In this document: in pieces, positions 28,678-36,227 of the stretch
Layout: the number at the start of each line of letters is the position of its first letter
How positions within the stretch are numbered: position 1 is the stretch's first letter
DNA from: DAOTTW01 sp034437615
GTDB taxonomy: Bacteria; Chloroflexota; Anaerolineae; Aggregatilineales; Phototrophicaceae
Assembly: GCA_034437615.1 (NCBI GenBank)
Contig: DAOTTW010000322.1
Span: forward strand, 1-36,227
Length of the DNA stretch: 36,227 nucleotides
Direction of reading: 5' to 3'
Translations under genes and position numbers: made by a program
Notes under the pieces: model-generated
The model's database searches: none
Told to the model about the DNA's origin: nothing
Seen by the model: the letters and a program-made list of their open reading frames with translations, nothing else

Positions 28678-30708
28678 CTAATTGCGCCGGATTTGCAGCG
28701 TGTAGCGCCCCTCACCACCGAAACGCGCCGCCTCAATGATGTACAGGCCATCTGCGGGCAGTGTCACCGCGTCTAGCTGCGCGTTGCGCCCTAATGCCGG
28801 GTCGCGGGCGTCGTCGTTTTCCATCAATATTGAGCCATCTGGCCCCAGCAAGCGCAGGCGCGGGTCTAAATTGCCGCTGGTCGCCAGCATCGTAACCGTC
28901 ACCTGCTGTCCTGCTTGCCCATTGAACTGCCAGTTTTGCAGCGGGATGGCATCCCGCAGGCGGCCCGTCGCCGCTGTGGTATCAGGCATCAGCAATGTAG
29001 CCACATTGGTACCCAATGTGTAACGGCCTTCGCCACTGACGCTGTTGACGGCGACAACGTACTGGCCGCTTACGTCCACACGCAACGATAAGAGCGCATC
29101 CTGTGGATTAAATAGCATCGTCGTGCCGTGATCGTCGTTGAAGGCGATTTCATCGCCGTTCGGACCTAACACACGCACAGCCAGATTCAGCATGGGTGAA
29201 CGCATGACATCGGCCACTGCCGTCAGTGTGATGGTGTCGCCTGCGCTGGCTTCAAAGCGCCATGCCTGCTGCGAAACAGCATTGCTCAGCGTGCCCTGCA
29301 CAGGTAAATCAGGGCGCAGCATTGTAGCGCCGACGCGCCCTGGCTCTACGGCAAGGCTCATGGCCGTCACATTGCCATAGCCACCGCTGCTATCCGCCCA
29401 GAAAATCGTACCGGCTTCATCAACAGCCACACCCATCGGCGTCAGGATTTCGCCCGGTAGCGGCAGGCCATTGGCGATGCGCCCCACACGCCGCGACAAT
29501 TGGCCAGCCTCATCGAAAATCAGCAGCGCTTGCGTCTGCGTCGCCACAAGCAAATGACCATCCGCAGCCAGCACCATGTCATTCACTTGCATCTGTGACA
29601 AGGCCAATTCGTAAATTGGGGTCAGTGTGTTCTCGGCATTCGGCGTCAAGACGCCGCCTTCAGATGTGACGACGAGCAAGCGCTTATTGGCTGCGTCTGC
29701 GACGAGTTGCGGTTGTATGCCTGTGACCTGCGCTAGATCAATGGTGGCCATATCTGCACCTGTAAAGGCGCGTATTGTCGGCCCATTCTCGGTGAAATCC
29801 GTCGCATATAACGTGCCAGCGACAAAAGCCACACTCTGCGGCGCATCAAAGCCAAAATCGGCCAACGGTTCGTGCCAACTGCCATCACGCCACACACGCA
29901 CGCAGCCGCAGGCGCTATCAGCCACGTAAAGCGTGCCCTCACCAAGCGCGATGTCCTGCGGCATGACGTTAAAATCCGCAAACGGGATAGTCTCGATGCG
30001 TGCGCCCGTCAGCGTATCAAAGCGCAGCACGCCCGCCACAAGATCAGCAGCGTATAGGCCATCAGCAGCTAATGCCAGCGCTCGTAGATTGATGAAGGCA
30101 TCCGGTCCATCGCTGGGCAGGCTTTCCGTATGCCACAATACGCCGTACTCTGGCGCATCCGTGACGGTGCTGGACCCACTGGCAATGCTGCCGACGATGG
30201 CGTTAAACGTCGCCATAAACGCATCCTGACGTTCAGCAGGTGCGCGACCATACACCAACAACACGCGCTCGCCTGGGATGCGGCCTGCACGCCCCACACC
30301 GAAAAACGCACCATCCGCACTGCTGCCTTGTGTCGCGATGGCCGTGCCGCCTAGTAGCGTGCTTGGGCGGGGACCAGAAGCCCTGATATTGACGGACGCC
30401 AATTCTTGCTCTAGCCGTGTATACACATCCGGGCCATCAGATACAGCAGGCGCGACGACCAGGGTTATAAATGGGATGGCGGGGGGGCGAACATCCGCAG
30501 CGGACGCGAAAGCCTGCGCCAGCAACAAGGCTTCGTTGCCGTTGCGCTGTGTGGTGGCTGGTGCATCCCAGGCAGACGGATAACGCAGGGCTAAATCGCC
30601 CGCTTGCCAGCCATATTCGGCGAACGTACCCTGTGCTGAAGTCGGCAACATGAACAGCAGCAGGCCGACCAATATCAGCCAATAATGCGCGTATGGGTGG
30701 GTTTTCAC
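28678..30708 (-). CDS. Secreted beta-propeller protein with two PPC domains
   Basis: Start taken at GTG 30708 (676 residues) because GAGGA lies 7 bases upstream; the longer frame adds 11 charged residues. A signal peptide (YWLILVGLLLFMLPTSAQG) exports it. Residues about 30-170 form an alpha/beta domain. A propeller of NHL/SMP-30-like strands follows (ALALAADGLYAADL, ALGEGTLYVADSACG, VAVDEAGTIFWADSSGG). The last ~220 residues are two pre-peptidase C-terminal (PPC) domains, each ending in GRYTL. No protease domain is seen. It probably is an extracellular binding or adhesion protein. The signal peptide ends in the same AQG as that of the VIT/VWA protein nearby. Confidence 0.8.
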   Translation of the reverse strand: MKTHPYAHYWLILVGLLLFMLPTSAQGTFAEYGWQAGDLALRYPSAWDAPATTQRNGNEALLLAQAFASAADVRPPAIPFITLVVAPAVSDGPDVYTRLEQELASVNIRASGPRPSTLLGGTAIATQGSSADGAFFGVGRAGRIPGERVLLVYGRAPAERQDAFMATFNAIVGSIASGSSTVTDAPEYGVLWHTESLPSDGPDAFINLRALALAADGLYAADLVAGVLRFDTLTGARIETIPFADFNVMPQDIALGEGTLYVADSACGCVRVWRDGSWHEPLADFGFDAPQSVAFVAGTLYATDFTENGPTIRAFTGADMATIDLAQVTGIQPQLVADAANKRLLVVTSEGGVLTPNAENTLTPIYELALSQMQVNDMVLAADGHLLVATQTQALLIFDEAGQLSRRVGRIANGLPLPGEILTPMGVAVDEAGTIFWADSSGGYGNVTAMSLAVEPGRVGATMLRPDLPVQGTLSNAVSQQAWRFEASAGDTITLTAVADVMRSPMLNLAVRVLGPNGDEIAFNDDHGTTMLFNPQDALLSLRVDVSGQYVVAVNSVSGEGRYTLGTNVATLLMPDTTAATGRLRDAIPLQNWQFNGQAGQQVTVTMLATSGNLDPRLRLLGPDGSILMENDDARDPALGRNAQLDAVTLPADGLYIIEAARFGGEGRYTLQIRRN

Positions 30709-30780
30709 GGTTTTATCCTCACGATTTTTCGTGTCGAGCATTTGTAGATTTACCGCTCGAACAGCACCACAGTTACGCGG

Positions 30781-33009
30781 CTAGATCAATTTGCGGGGGA
30801 TATGGGCCAGACGTGCCCGCAAACCGCTGTAGCGGTCCGCGACCTTGTTGTTATCCACTGCGACCTTCACAGCACGCCGTTCACCGACCAGCACCACCAG
30901 CTTTTTCGCACGGGTGATGGCCGTATACAGCAGATTGCGTTGCAGCATAATCCAATGGCCCATCATCACAGGCATCACCACCACCGGGTATTCAGAGCCT
31001 TGCGAGCGATGCGTGCTGATGCAATAGGCGTGCTTGAGGTTCACCTCAGCGTCTCGGAAGGTGTAATTGTGAATCTGGCCGTTCATATCTATCTGTACGA
31101 CTTCCTCTAGGGGGTCAATGGCATACACCAGGCCGATGTCACCGTTATACACATCCTTCTCGTAATCGTTGCGCGTCTGCATTACCTTGTCATTCGGACG
31201 GAAAATGCGACGCCCAAAGCTCTGTTCAATCGTCTGCGGTCTTGGCGGATTCAGCACTTGCTGCAAGGCGGTATTCAGCGCGTCCACACCCGCAGGCCCA
31301 CGATACATCGGCGCGATCACTTGCACATCGGTCAGTGGGTCGTGGCCGAATTTATCCGGCACACGCTTGCTGACGACATCCACCACCATGCGCTCAATTT
31401 CTTGGGGTTGTTTGACGCCGAAGAAGTAAAAATCCTCGCTCTTATTATTCGTAATGGGCTGTTCACCCTGATTGATGCGGTGTGCATTGAGCACGATGTG
31501 GCTTTTTTCGCTCTGCCGGAAGATGCGGTTCAGGCGCGTGACATAGCCAACGCCGCTGTCGATGACATCGCGCAGCACATTGCCCGCGCCCACGCTCGGC
31601 AACTGGTCCACATCGCCTACTAGCAGCAGATGTGTGGCCGTGTCCAGGGCTTTCAGCAGGTTATAGAACAGCACCAGATCAATCATCGACGCTTCATCGA
31701 CAATCAGAAAATCCGTCGGTAACTTGTGGTCATCGTCATAGATGAAACCCGTTTGCGGCTTGTAGCCAAGTGTACGATGAATCGTCTTGGCTTCGTGGAG
31801 CGTCGCTTCGGCCAGGCGTTTAGCAGCGCGACCAGTCGGTGACGCCAGTTTAAAATCAAATTCCAGCTCCACAAGTGCGTTGATCACCATTTGCAGCGTC
31901 GTGGTTTTGCCTGTGCCGGGGCCACCCGTCAGCACTGATATTTTGCTGGTGAGCGCGGCTTTCACCGCCGATTGCTGCTGCTCGGTCAGTTCGACGGCGT
32001 TTTTCGCGGCCAATGACTGTAAGAAATCATCCCAATCCAGGGTTTGCGCCCGAAACGTGATCTTTGAGGGTGATGTGGCAATCGTGCGTAAGCGTGACGC
32101 AGCGCCAACTTCCGAATAGTAATACGTGGGCAGATACAGCACGTCGGTTGCAATGTCGTCTTCGTGGATCGTATCACGTATAATGCGTTCGCTGCGTTCC
32201 TGAAGCTCTAGCTCTTGCTTGAGCGCTGTGCGATCTTCCACGTCGAGCAACTCGGCGGCTTTGTCCATCAGTGCATCTTCGGGCGCATACGTGTGGCCAT
32301 CGTTGGATAGCTGATGCAGGGTGTATTCCAGGCCGGCCCGCAAGCGCTGCGGCGCATCAGTGGCCATACCCATGCCGCGTGCAATCTGGTCGGCTCTCTT
32401 GAAGCCGACGCCATGCAGTTCATCCGCCAACTGATAGGGGTCGCTTTGTACGATTTGTAGGGCTAGCCCTTCGTATTCGTCGTAGATGCGGCGTGCCAAT
32501 GTGGGCGAAACGCCGTAGCTTTGCAGGTGGATCATCACCTGACGCAAGCCACGATTCCGTGACCAGGACTCAATCACATTTTCAGCGATCTTGGGCTTCA
32601 GGCCAGGCACGTCATGGATGCGCATTGGGTCACGGTCCAGGATGTCGATAGTGTCATCACCAAAAAACTTGTAGATGCGCTCTGCGGTCGCCTTACCCAC
32701 GCCAAAGACCGTATCACGCAAGTAGCTGATGATCCCCTGCTCGTTGGTAGGGGCCATCGGATACACATTATCGACCTTGAGTTGACGCCCGTACTGCGGG
32801 TTGTGGACCCATTTACCCGTAAAGCGCGCCGCCTCACCTTGTATCATCTCTGGCATGATACCCACGATGTTAATTGTGCCGTCCGCTTCAGCCTCCGGTG
32901 GCAATTCACCTTCTTCTATACGAACCCGTAACACGCCCCAGCCACTTTCGAGGTTATAAAACGTGACACGCTCAACGGTGCCCTGGATGATAATCGGTTG
33001 TGCTTCCAT
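30781..33009 (-). CDS. recD2: ATP-dependent RecD2-type DNA helicase
   Basis: A 742-residue 5'-3' helicase of superfamily 1B that works without RecB/RecC. The long N-terminal part includes an OB-like start and helix-hairpin-helix repeats (FGVGKATAERIYKFFGDD, HDVPGLKPKIAENVIESW, DELHGVGFKRADQIARGMG), the hallmark of RecD2 against RecD. Walker A is GGPGTGKTT (362-370), Walker B is VDEAS (438-441), then GDVDQLPSVGAG, and the final motifs STHRSQGSEYP and LYTAITRAKKLVVLVGE. The length is normal. It has a role in DNA repair and protection from replication stress in other bacteria. It has no strong ribosome-binding site. Confidence 0.95.
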   Translation of the reverse strand: MEAQPIIIQGTVERVTFYNLESGWGVLRVRIEEGELPPEAEADGTINIVGIMPEMIQGEAARFTGKWVHNPQYGRQLKVDNVYPMAPTNEQGIISYLRDTVFGVGKATAERIYKFFGDDTIDILDRDPMRIHDVPGLKPKIAENVIESWSRNRGLRQVMIHLQSYGVSPTLARRIYDEYEGLALQIVQSDPYQLADELHGVGFKRADQIARGMGMATDAPQRLRAGLEYTLHQLSNDGHTYAPEDALMDKAAELLDVEDRTALKQELELQERSERIIRDTIHEDDIATDVLYLPTYYYSEVGAASRLRTIATSPSKITFRAQTLDWDDFLQSLAAKNAVELTEQQQSAVKAALTSKISVLTGGPGTGKTTTLQMVINALVELEFDFKLASPTGRAAKRLAEATLHEAKTIHRTLGYKPQTGFIYDDDHKLPTDFLIVDEASMIDLVLFYNLLKALDTATHLLLVGDVDQLPSVGAGNVLRDVIDSGVGYVTRLNRIFRQSEKSHIVLNAHRINQGEQPITNNKSEDFYFFGVKQPQEIERMVVDVVSKRVPDKFGHDPLTDVQVIAPMYRGPAGVDALNTALQQVLNPPRPQTIEQSFGRRIFRPNDKVMQTRNDYEKDVYNGDIGLVYAIDPLEEVVQIDMNGQIHNYTFRDAEVNLKHAYCISTHRSQGSEYPVVVMPVMMGHWIMLQRNLLYTAITRAKKLVVLVGERRAVKVAVDNNKVADRYSGLRARLAHIPRKLI

Positions 33010-33146
33010 ATGCTCAGGTCTGTTTATTGCAATCGTAACCTTTTTCAGAACAGTTATTCAGTTTAACTCAGGTTGCAACTTTGTGATAGACACAGTTTTT
33101 GCAAGCATTACACGGATTTGCTAGTACCACACAATAGCGTAATCGT

Positions 33147-33243
33147 GTGTTTTTTCGCGGCGGACGCGCCGAAGCGCGTCCCTACATAACCATCTCAAAC
33201 CGTAGGACCACCCTGAGGGGTGTCCGCCGTCGCCAATTTTCAC
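33147..33243 (-). repeat. Full-length 97-bp palindromic element, inverted copy
   Basis: On the minus strand it matches 21789-21885 base for base without gaps, 88 of 97 identical. Contains hairpins GGACGCGC/GCGCGTCC (33162-33181) and GGACCACCC/GGGGTGTCC (33205-33225, one mismatch). It starts GTGAAAATTGG and ends with CCGCCGCGAAAAAAC. It lies in the 267-base gap between the VIT/VWA gene and recD2, both minus strand; from 33010 to 33146 only an undefined recD2 promoter is expected. Confidence 0.9.
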
Positions 33244-33257
33244 CGTCCACGTTTTCT

Positions 33258-33272
33258 TGTGGCGCTGCCACA
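33258..33272. terminator. Hairpin just after the VIT/VWA gene
   Basis: TGTGGC-GCT-GCCACA, a perfect 6-bp stem with a 3-base loop, 4 bases beyond the stop codon of the minus-strand gene. No T-run follows, so termination would need Rho or the stem only slows decay. The motif GAAAACGTGGA occurs on both sides of it (minus strand). Confidence 0.4.
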
Positions 33273-33276
33273 CAGC

Positions 33277-35595
33277 TTACTCATCCACGTTTTCTGGCAC
33301 GACCTCGTAAGCGGTGTCATCTAGCACGACGATCACGCGCTGGCCCAGTGCGAAGTATTCGCCAGCTTGCGCGTAGACATCCAGCAGATCAAAGTAATCG
33401 TCGCTCAAGAAAAGGACCTGCGTGCTCTGCATCGTGTCTGGCTCATAGGTGGTATCGGTCCAGACGCCGTTTTGCCAGATGAAGGTCTTTTCGCCTACGT
33501 TTTGCACGGGGTTAGCAGGCACATTGCTGCCAGCACCAGCGCCATTACCATCTGCATCATCAAAATCAGCGAAGGTTGCTTCGTCGTCGGCTTCCATCTC
33601 TCCAAATGCCTCTGGTGCGGCTTTGTCAGGCTCCGCAGCCGCCCCACCGATGCTACGGACAGCGTTAGGCTGCGTTGGCGCGAGTCGCGATGCCGCCTGT
33701 GTTGGCATGGCCAGCGGTGCACTCGCACTCTGTAGGTTTTGCGCCGCGTCCGCTGCATCCACTGCTGATGCACCCGATGACTGCCGTGCGAGTTCTTCGG
33801 CTTCGCGTCGTGTGCTGTTGACGGCTTGCTGGCGGCCACGCTCAGTCAAGATGTCGTCTTCTTCGATCAGGAAGCTGGTGTAGGGTGTGATGATGCCATA
33901 GCGGATGCTCAGGCTCACGATGCTATCGACCAGTTCTTGGCTCTCACCGTTCAGTCGAATCGTATTCAACAGATCACCAATGCGGCGCGTGGCCCACAGT
34001 CGCGCAATAAACGCTTCGCCGCCGGGTGCGTCACGGAATGCCAGGTTTGGGTAATCCAGTTGGATACGCTCACCCTGTAGATTGCCCCTCATGCTGATGT
34101 TGGCACCCGCTGCACCTTGCCGATAGCGCCCCACAATCGTCACCTGCTCACTGGCGAACAAATCCGGCATGGTTGGTGGGTACAGCAATTCCGTGATGAC
34201 GTTATCGGAGAAGCTCAGCATGATGTCACGCAGCACAGGCACGCTGATTTTGTTATACAGGCTGGCGACCTCTTCATCAATGCGTTCAGTCGGGCGCACG
34301 TAGGAGCTATCACCCCGGAAATCACGCACGAGCGCATCCAGCAGGAACGTATCCACATCATCACCGACGCCAAACGCAAACACGCGCACGTTATCTGGCG
34401 TCTGGTTGTTCAGTTCAGCCAAAATCGTCGGCGTCTCGATAATGCCTTCGGTCGCGAGGCCATCCGTCATGAATAGCACCGTTAAAGCACGCCCTTCGCC
34501 ATTATTATTGTCATCCGCAAAGTTCACAGCCGTCGATAGCGCTTCGTAGATGTTCGTGCCGCCCTCTGGGAAAGCATTGTTGATCCAGTTTTGCGCGTCG
34601 GCGGCCTGCTCTACTGATGCGAGCGCATCGGCCCAGATGCGGCTGCCTGTGCTGAATAGCACGACGTTAAAGCGGTCCTGCGGGTTCAGGTTATCCAGCA
34701 CATAATTCGCGGCGGATTGGGCTTGCTGCCATTTGCTGCCCTGCATACTGCCGGATTGATCCAGCACGATCACGACATCCTTTGGCAAAATGTCCTCTGC
34801 TGGCACGGTCAGCGGCGGCTGTACCATCAGCATGAAAAAGCCATCCTGATCGGCGCTTTCTCGATAGGTCAGCAGGTTGATGTCGATGCTTTCGCGCTGG
34901 ATACCATAGAACAGGCTGTAATCGCTTGTGGGTGCGTAATTTGTCGCCTCAAAGCCTGCGCTGAACGTGTTGTCGTCGGGTCGGTCCAGCGCGACGTTGT
35001 GCGAGGGCGAATAAACGTTGCTGATGGGCTGGTCGCTCTGCACGTTCACGCCGATGCTGAATTGATCCACGCGGCGCACACCAGACCCGGCAGTGTTCAT
35101 CGGATAGGTGTAATTCAGCAGGCCGTTATCGAGTTCGAGCACCTGCCCATAGACAATCTCTATCTTGCGCGACTCACCGGGCGGGATGGGGAACACGCTG
35201 GCCTGAATAACATCGCTACCGACGTACTCCAGTAGTGCTGGGTCACGATATTGGCGCACAATCTCGTTGTAGATGGCGCGTGCTTCGTCGGCTGGCAAAA
35301 TCTGAGCGTCAATTTCCAGATCATCAACCGTCATCGTCAGGCGTTCAACGGCGGCCCCCTGTGGCAGCGGGAAAATAAAGGTGCCCTCTGCTAAGCGTGG
35401 GCCGTTATTCGTAAATTGCATCTGCACACGGGTCGTCGCGATCTGGTTTGCGATGTCTATGTTGACGCGGTGATAGTCGATATGTAGCGTGGCCGGGTCC
35501 GTATCGACACCAGGCGGCGGTACGATGAAACCCTGTGCGGCTGTCGGCAACCCCAACAGGAACACGATCAGTAAAACAGGTAAATGGCGTCTCAT
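33277..35595 (-). CDS. Secreted VIT and von Willebrand factor A domain protein
   Basis: A 772-residue exported protein. The signal peptide is residues 1-22, ending AAQG. A VIT domain (about 30-160) shows the typical FIFPLPQGAAVERLTMTVDD and FPIPPGESRKIEIVYGQ. The VWA domain starts at DVVIVLDQSGSM; Asp279, Ser281 and Ser283 form the DxSxS metal site, GGTNIYEAL and FMTDG follow, so the MIDAS appears complete. A beta-rich region follows, then an Ala/Ser/Asp-rich low-complexity part (about 610-710) and a C-terminal tail. Proteins of this type bind surface ligands, but their bacterial role is mostly unknown. Ribosome-binding site AGAGGG about 7 bases before the start. Confidence 0.9.
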   Translation of the reverse strand: MRRHLPVLLIVFLLGLPTAAQGFIVPPPGVDTDPATLHIDYHRVNIDIANQIATTRVQMQFTNNGPRLAEGTFIFPLPQGAAVERLTMTVDDLEIDAQILPADEARAIYNEIVRQYRDPALLEYVGSDVIQASVFPIPPGESRKIEIVYGQVLELDNGLLNYTYPMNTAGSGVRRVDQFSIGVNVQSDQPISNVYSPSHNVALDRPDDNTFSAGFEATNYAPTSDYSLFYGIQRESIDINLLTYRESADQDGFFMLMVQPPLTVPAEDILPKDVVIVLDQSGSMQGSKWQQAQSAANYVLDNLNPQDRFNVVLFSTGSRIWADALASVEQAADAQNWINNAFPEGGTNIYEALSTAVNFADDNNNGEGRALTVLFMTDGLATEGIIETPTILAELNNQTPDNVRVFAFGVGDDVDTFLLDALVRDFRGDSSYVRPTERIDEEVASLYNKISVPVLRDIMLSFSDNVITELLYPPTMPDLFASEQVTIVGRYRQGAAGANISMRGNLQGERIQLDYPNLAFRDAPGGEAFIARLWATRRIGDLLNTIRLNGESQELVDSIVSLSIRYGIITPYTSFLIEEDDILTERGRQQAVNSTRREAEELARQSSGASAVDAADAAQNLQSASAPLAMPTQAASRLAPTQPNAVRSIGGAAAEPDKAAPEAFGEMEADDEATFADFDDADGNGAGAGSNVPANPVQNVGEKTFIWQNGVWTDTTYEPDTMQSTQVLFLSDDYFDLLDVYAQAGEYFALGQRVIVVLDDTAYEVVPENVDE

Positions 35596-35665
35596 GCTAA
35601 ACCCTCTTGATTATTGGTCGTTATTTGCATGACGCCAGACGTGCTTATACTGTTCCATTTTGCAT

Positions 35666-35693
35666 TTTATATCTTGCGTTTTGCGACGGTCAA
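35666..35693 (-). promoter_or_regulatory. Promoter of the VIT/VWA gene
   Basis: Minus-strand TTGACC (35693-35688) and TATAAA (35671-35666), 16 bases between, about 70 bases before the start. It overlaps the upstream region of the divergent Uma2 gene, so the two may interfere. Confidence 0.55.
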
Positions 35694-35744
35694 TCGTGAT
35701 ACAATCGCCATAGCTTGGCCCGTACAGCTATAAAGGATCGCCAT

Positions 35745-36227
35745 ATGGTAACACAGACGACACCCACCCAATGGCAACGCATGACGGTGGCCGAATTTGA
35801 TGCCTTCGTATTGCGCGCCGAAAATGTGGAGCGCCATTTTGAATATATCGGTGAGGAGGTGTTGGAGGTGGTATCAAATGAGCTATCTTCGCGTATTGGG
35901 GCAAAGTTTACGCGCTATCTGGATGAATACTTGGACGACAACGACATCGGCCATGTAACAGGTGCGGATGGTGGTTACCACGTACAGAGCGAGCGTTACA
36001 TACCCGATGCTGCATTCATTAGCTACGACAAATTACCTCAACTGCGCTATGATCGTGGTTACATTCCAGTGGCACCGGATTTAGCCGTTGAAGTCAAATC
36101 CTACACGGACTCCGTGAGCAAGATGACGATCAAAACGGCAAATTATCTGGCGGCAGGTACGACGGTGTGGCTGGTGGACCCTGAAGAGCAGGAAGTATAT
36201 ATCATGCAGCCGGGGCAAGCTGTACAA
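35745..36227 (+). CDS. Uma2-family endonuclease, 5' part
   Basis: 161 codons are open to the right edge without a stop, so the C-terminus is outside the window. The sequence has the Uma2 (DUF820) pattern of the PD-(D/E)xK superfamily: an N-terminal MTVAEFDAFV helix, HFEYIGEEVLEV, YIPDAAFIS with the conserved Asp, PDLAVEVKS with the D-x(n)-ExK core, then KTANYLAAGTTVWLVDPEEQEVYI. Uma2 genes are abundant in Cyanobacteria and Chloroflexota, often without a clear role. Start ATG 35745 with AAAGGA 7 bases before it. About 25-35 residues are likely missing. Confidence 0.88.
   Translation, partial: MVTQTTPTQWQRMTVAEFDAFVLRAENVERHFEYIGEEVLEVVSNELSSRIGAKFTRYLDEYLDDNDIGHVTGADGGYHVQSERYIPDAAFISYDKLPQLRYDRGYIPVAPDLAVEVKSYTDSVSKMTIKTANYLAAGTTVWLVDPEEQEVYIMQPGQAVQ

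Overview
The window reads as chromosomal DNA of an aerobic member of the Chloroflexota, probably an Anaerolineae-type lineage. That assignment is an inference from gene content and style: a baseplate-J-like membrane protein beside ruvX and mltG, a VIT/VWA protein, a propeller/PPC secreted protein, a Uma2-family endonuclease, and many palindromic intergenic repeats of the 'GTAGGGAC...GTCC' kind. There is no rRNA, no recognisable tRNA, no CRISPR array and no transposase. About 27 genes are supported, several with starts that differ from the longest open frame.

Layout. 1-471 is a repeat-only leader. 472-5473 holds a small hyper-acidic protein, pdxT, a stand-alone receiver domain, a GT39-like membrane glycosyltransferase, a DUF1028 protein and a NagD-type HAD phosphatase. 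5797-11962 holds nicotinate phosphoribosyltransferase, a coiled-coil/PH-like protein and a divergent CpaF-type ATPase on the plus strand, facing a nicotinamidase-like hydrolase, a membrane-tethered DsbA-like protein and an NnrU/ICMT-like membrane protein on the minus strand. 11988-16824 holds pyrimidine-nucleoside phosphorylase, a metal-binding HMA protein translationally coupled to a truncated lipoprotein/redoxin remnant, and sdhB and sdhA without a membrane-anchor gene. 17054-21670 is a plus-strand run: baseplate-J-like protein, ruvX, TPR protein, mltG, and a substrate-binding lipoprotein. 22063-24369 encodes an unusual fusion of membrane helices, pentapeptide repeats and a PstS-like domain. 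24630-28511 is a tight catabolic operon (aldolase, HisD-like dehydrogenase, LacI regulator, SDR) with a readable promoter and operator. 28678-35595 carries a secreted propeller/PPC protein, RecD2 helicase and a VIT/VWA protein. The 5' part of a Uma2 endonuclease runs off the right edge.

How the genes work together. Nicotinamidase and nicotinate phosphoribosyltransferase make the two entry steps of NAD salvage. SdhA/SdhB are the soluble half of complex II. The 24.6-28.6 kb operon looks like a self-regulated pathway for one unidentified small polyol- or hydroxyacid-like carbon source. 

The most distinctive signals are (i) a family of palindromic elements, including a 97-bp pair at about 91% identity in opposite orientation 11 kb apart; (ii) one element copy that supplies the stop codon of a truncated redoxin gene, and another that lies inside the N-terminal coding region of a lipoprotein; (iii) the LacI-type operator sitting on the inferred transcription start; and (iv) the membrane/pentapeptide/PstS fusion.
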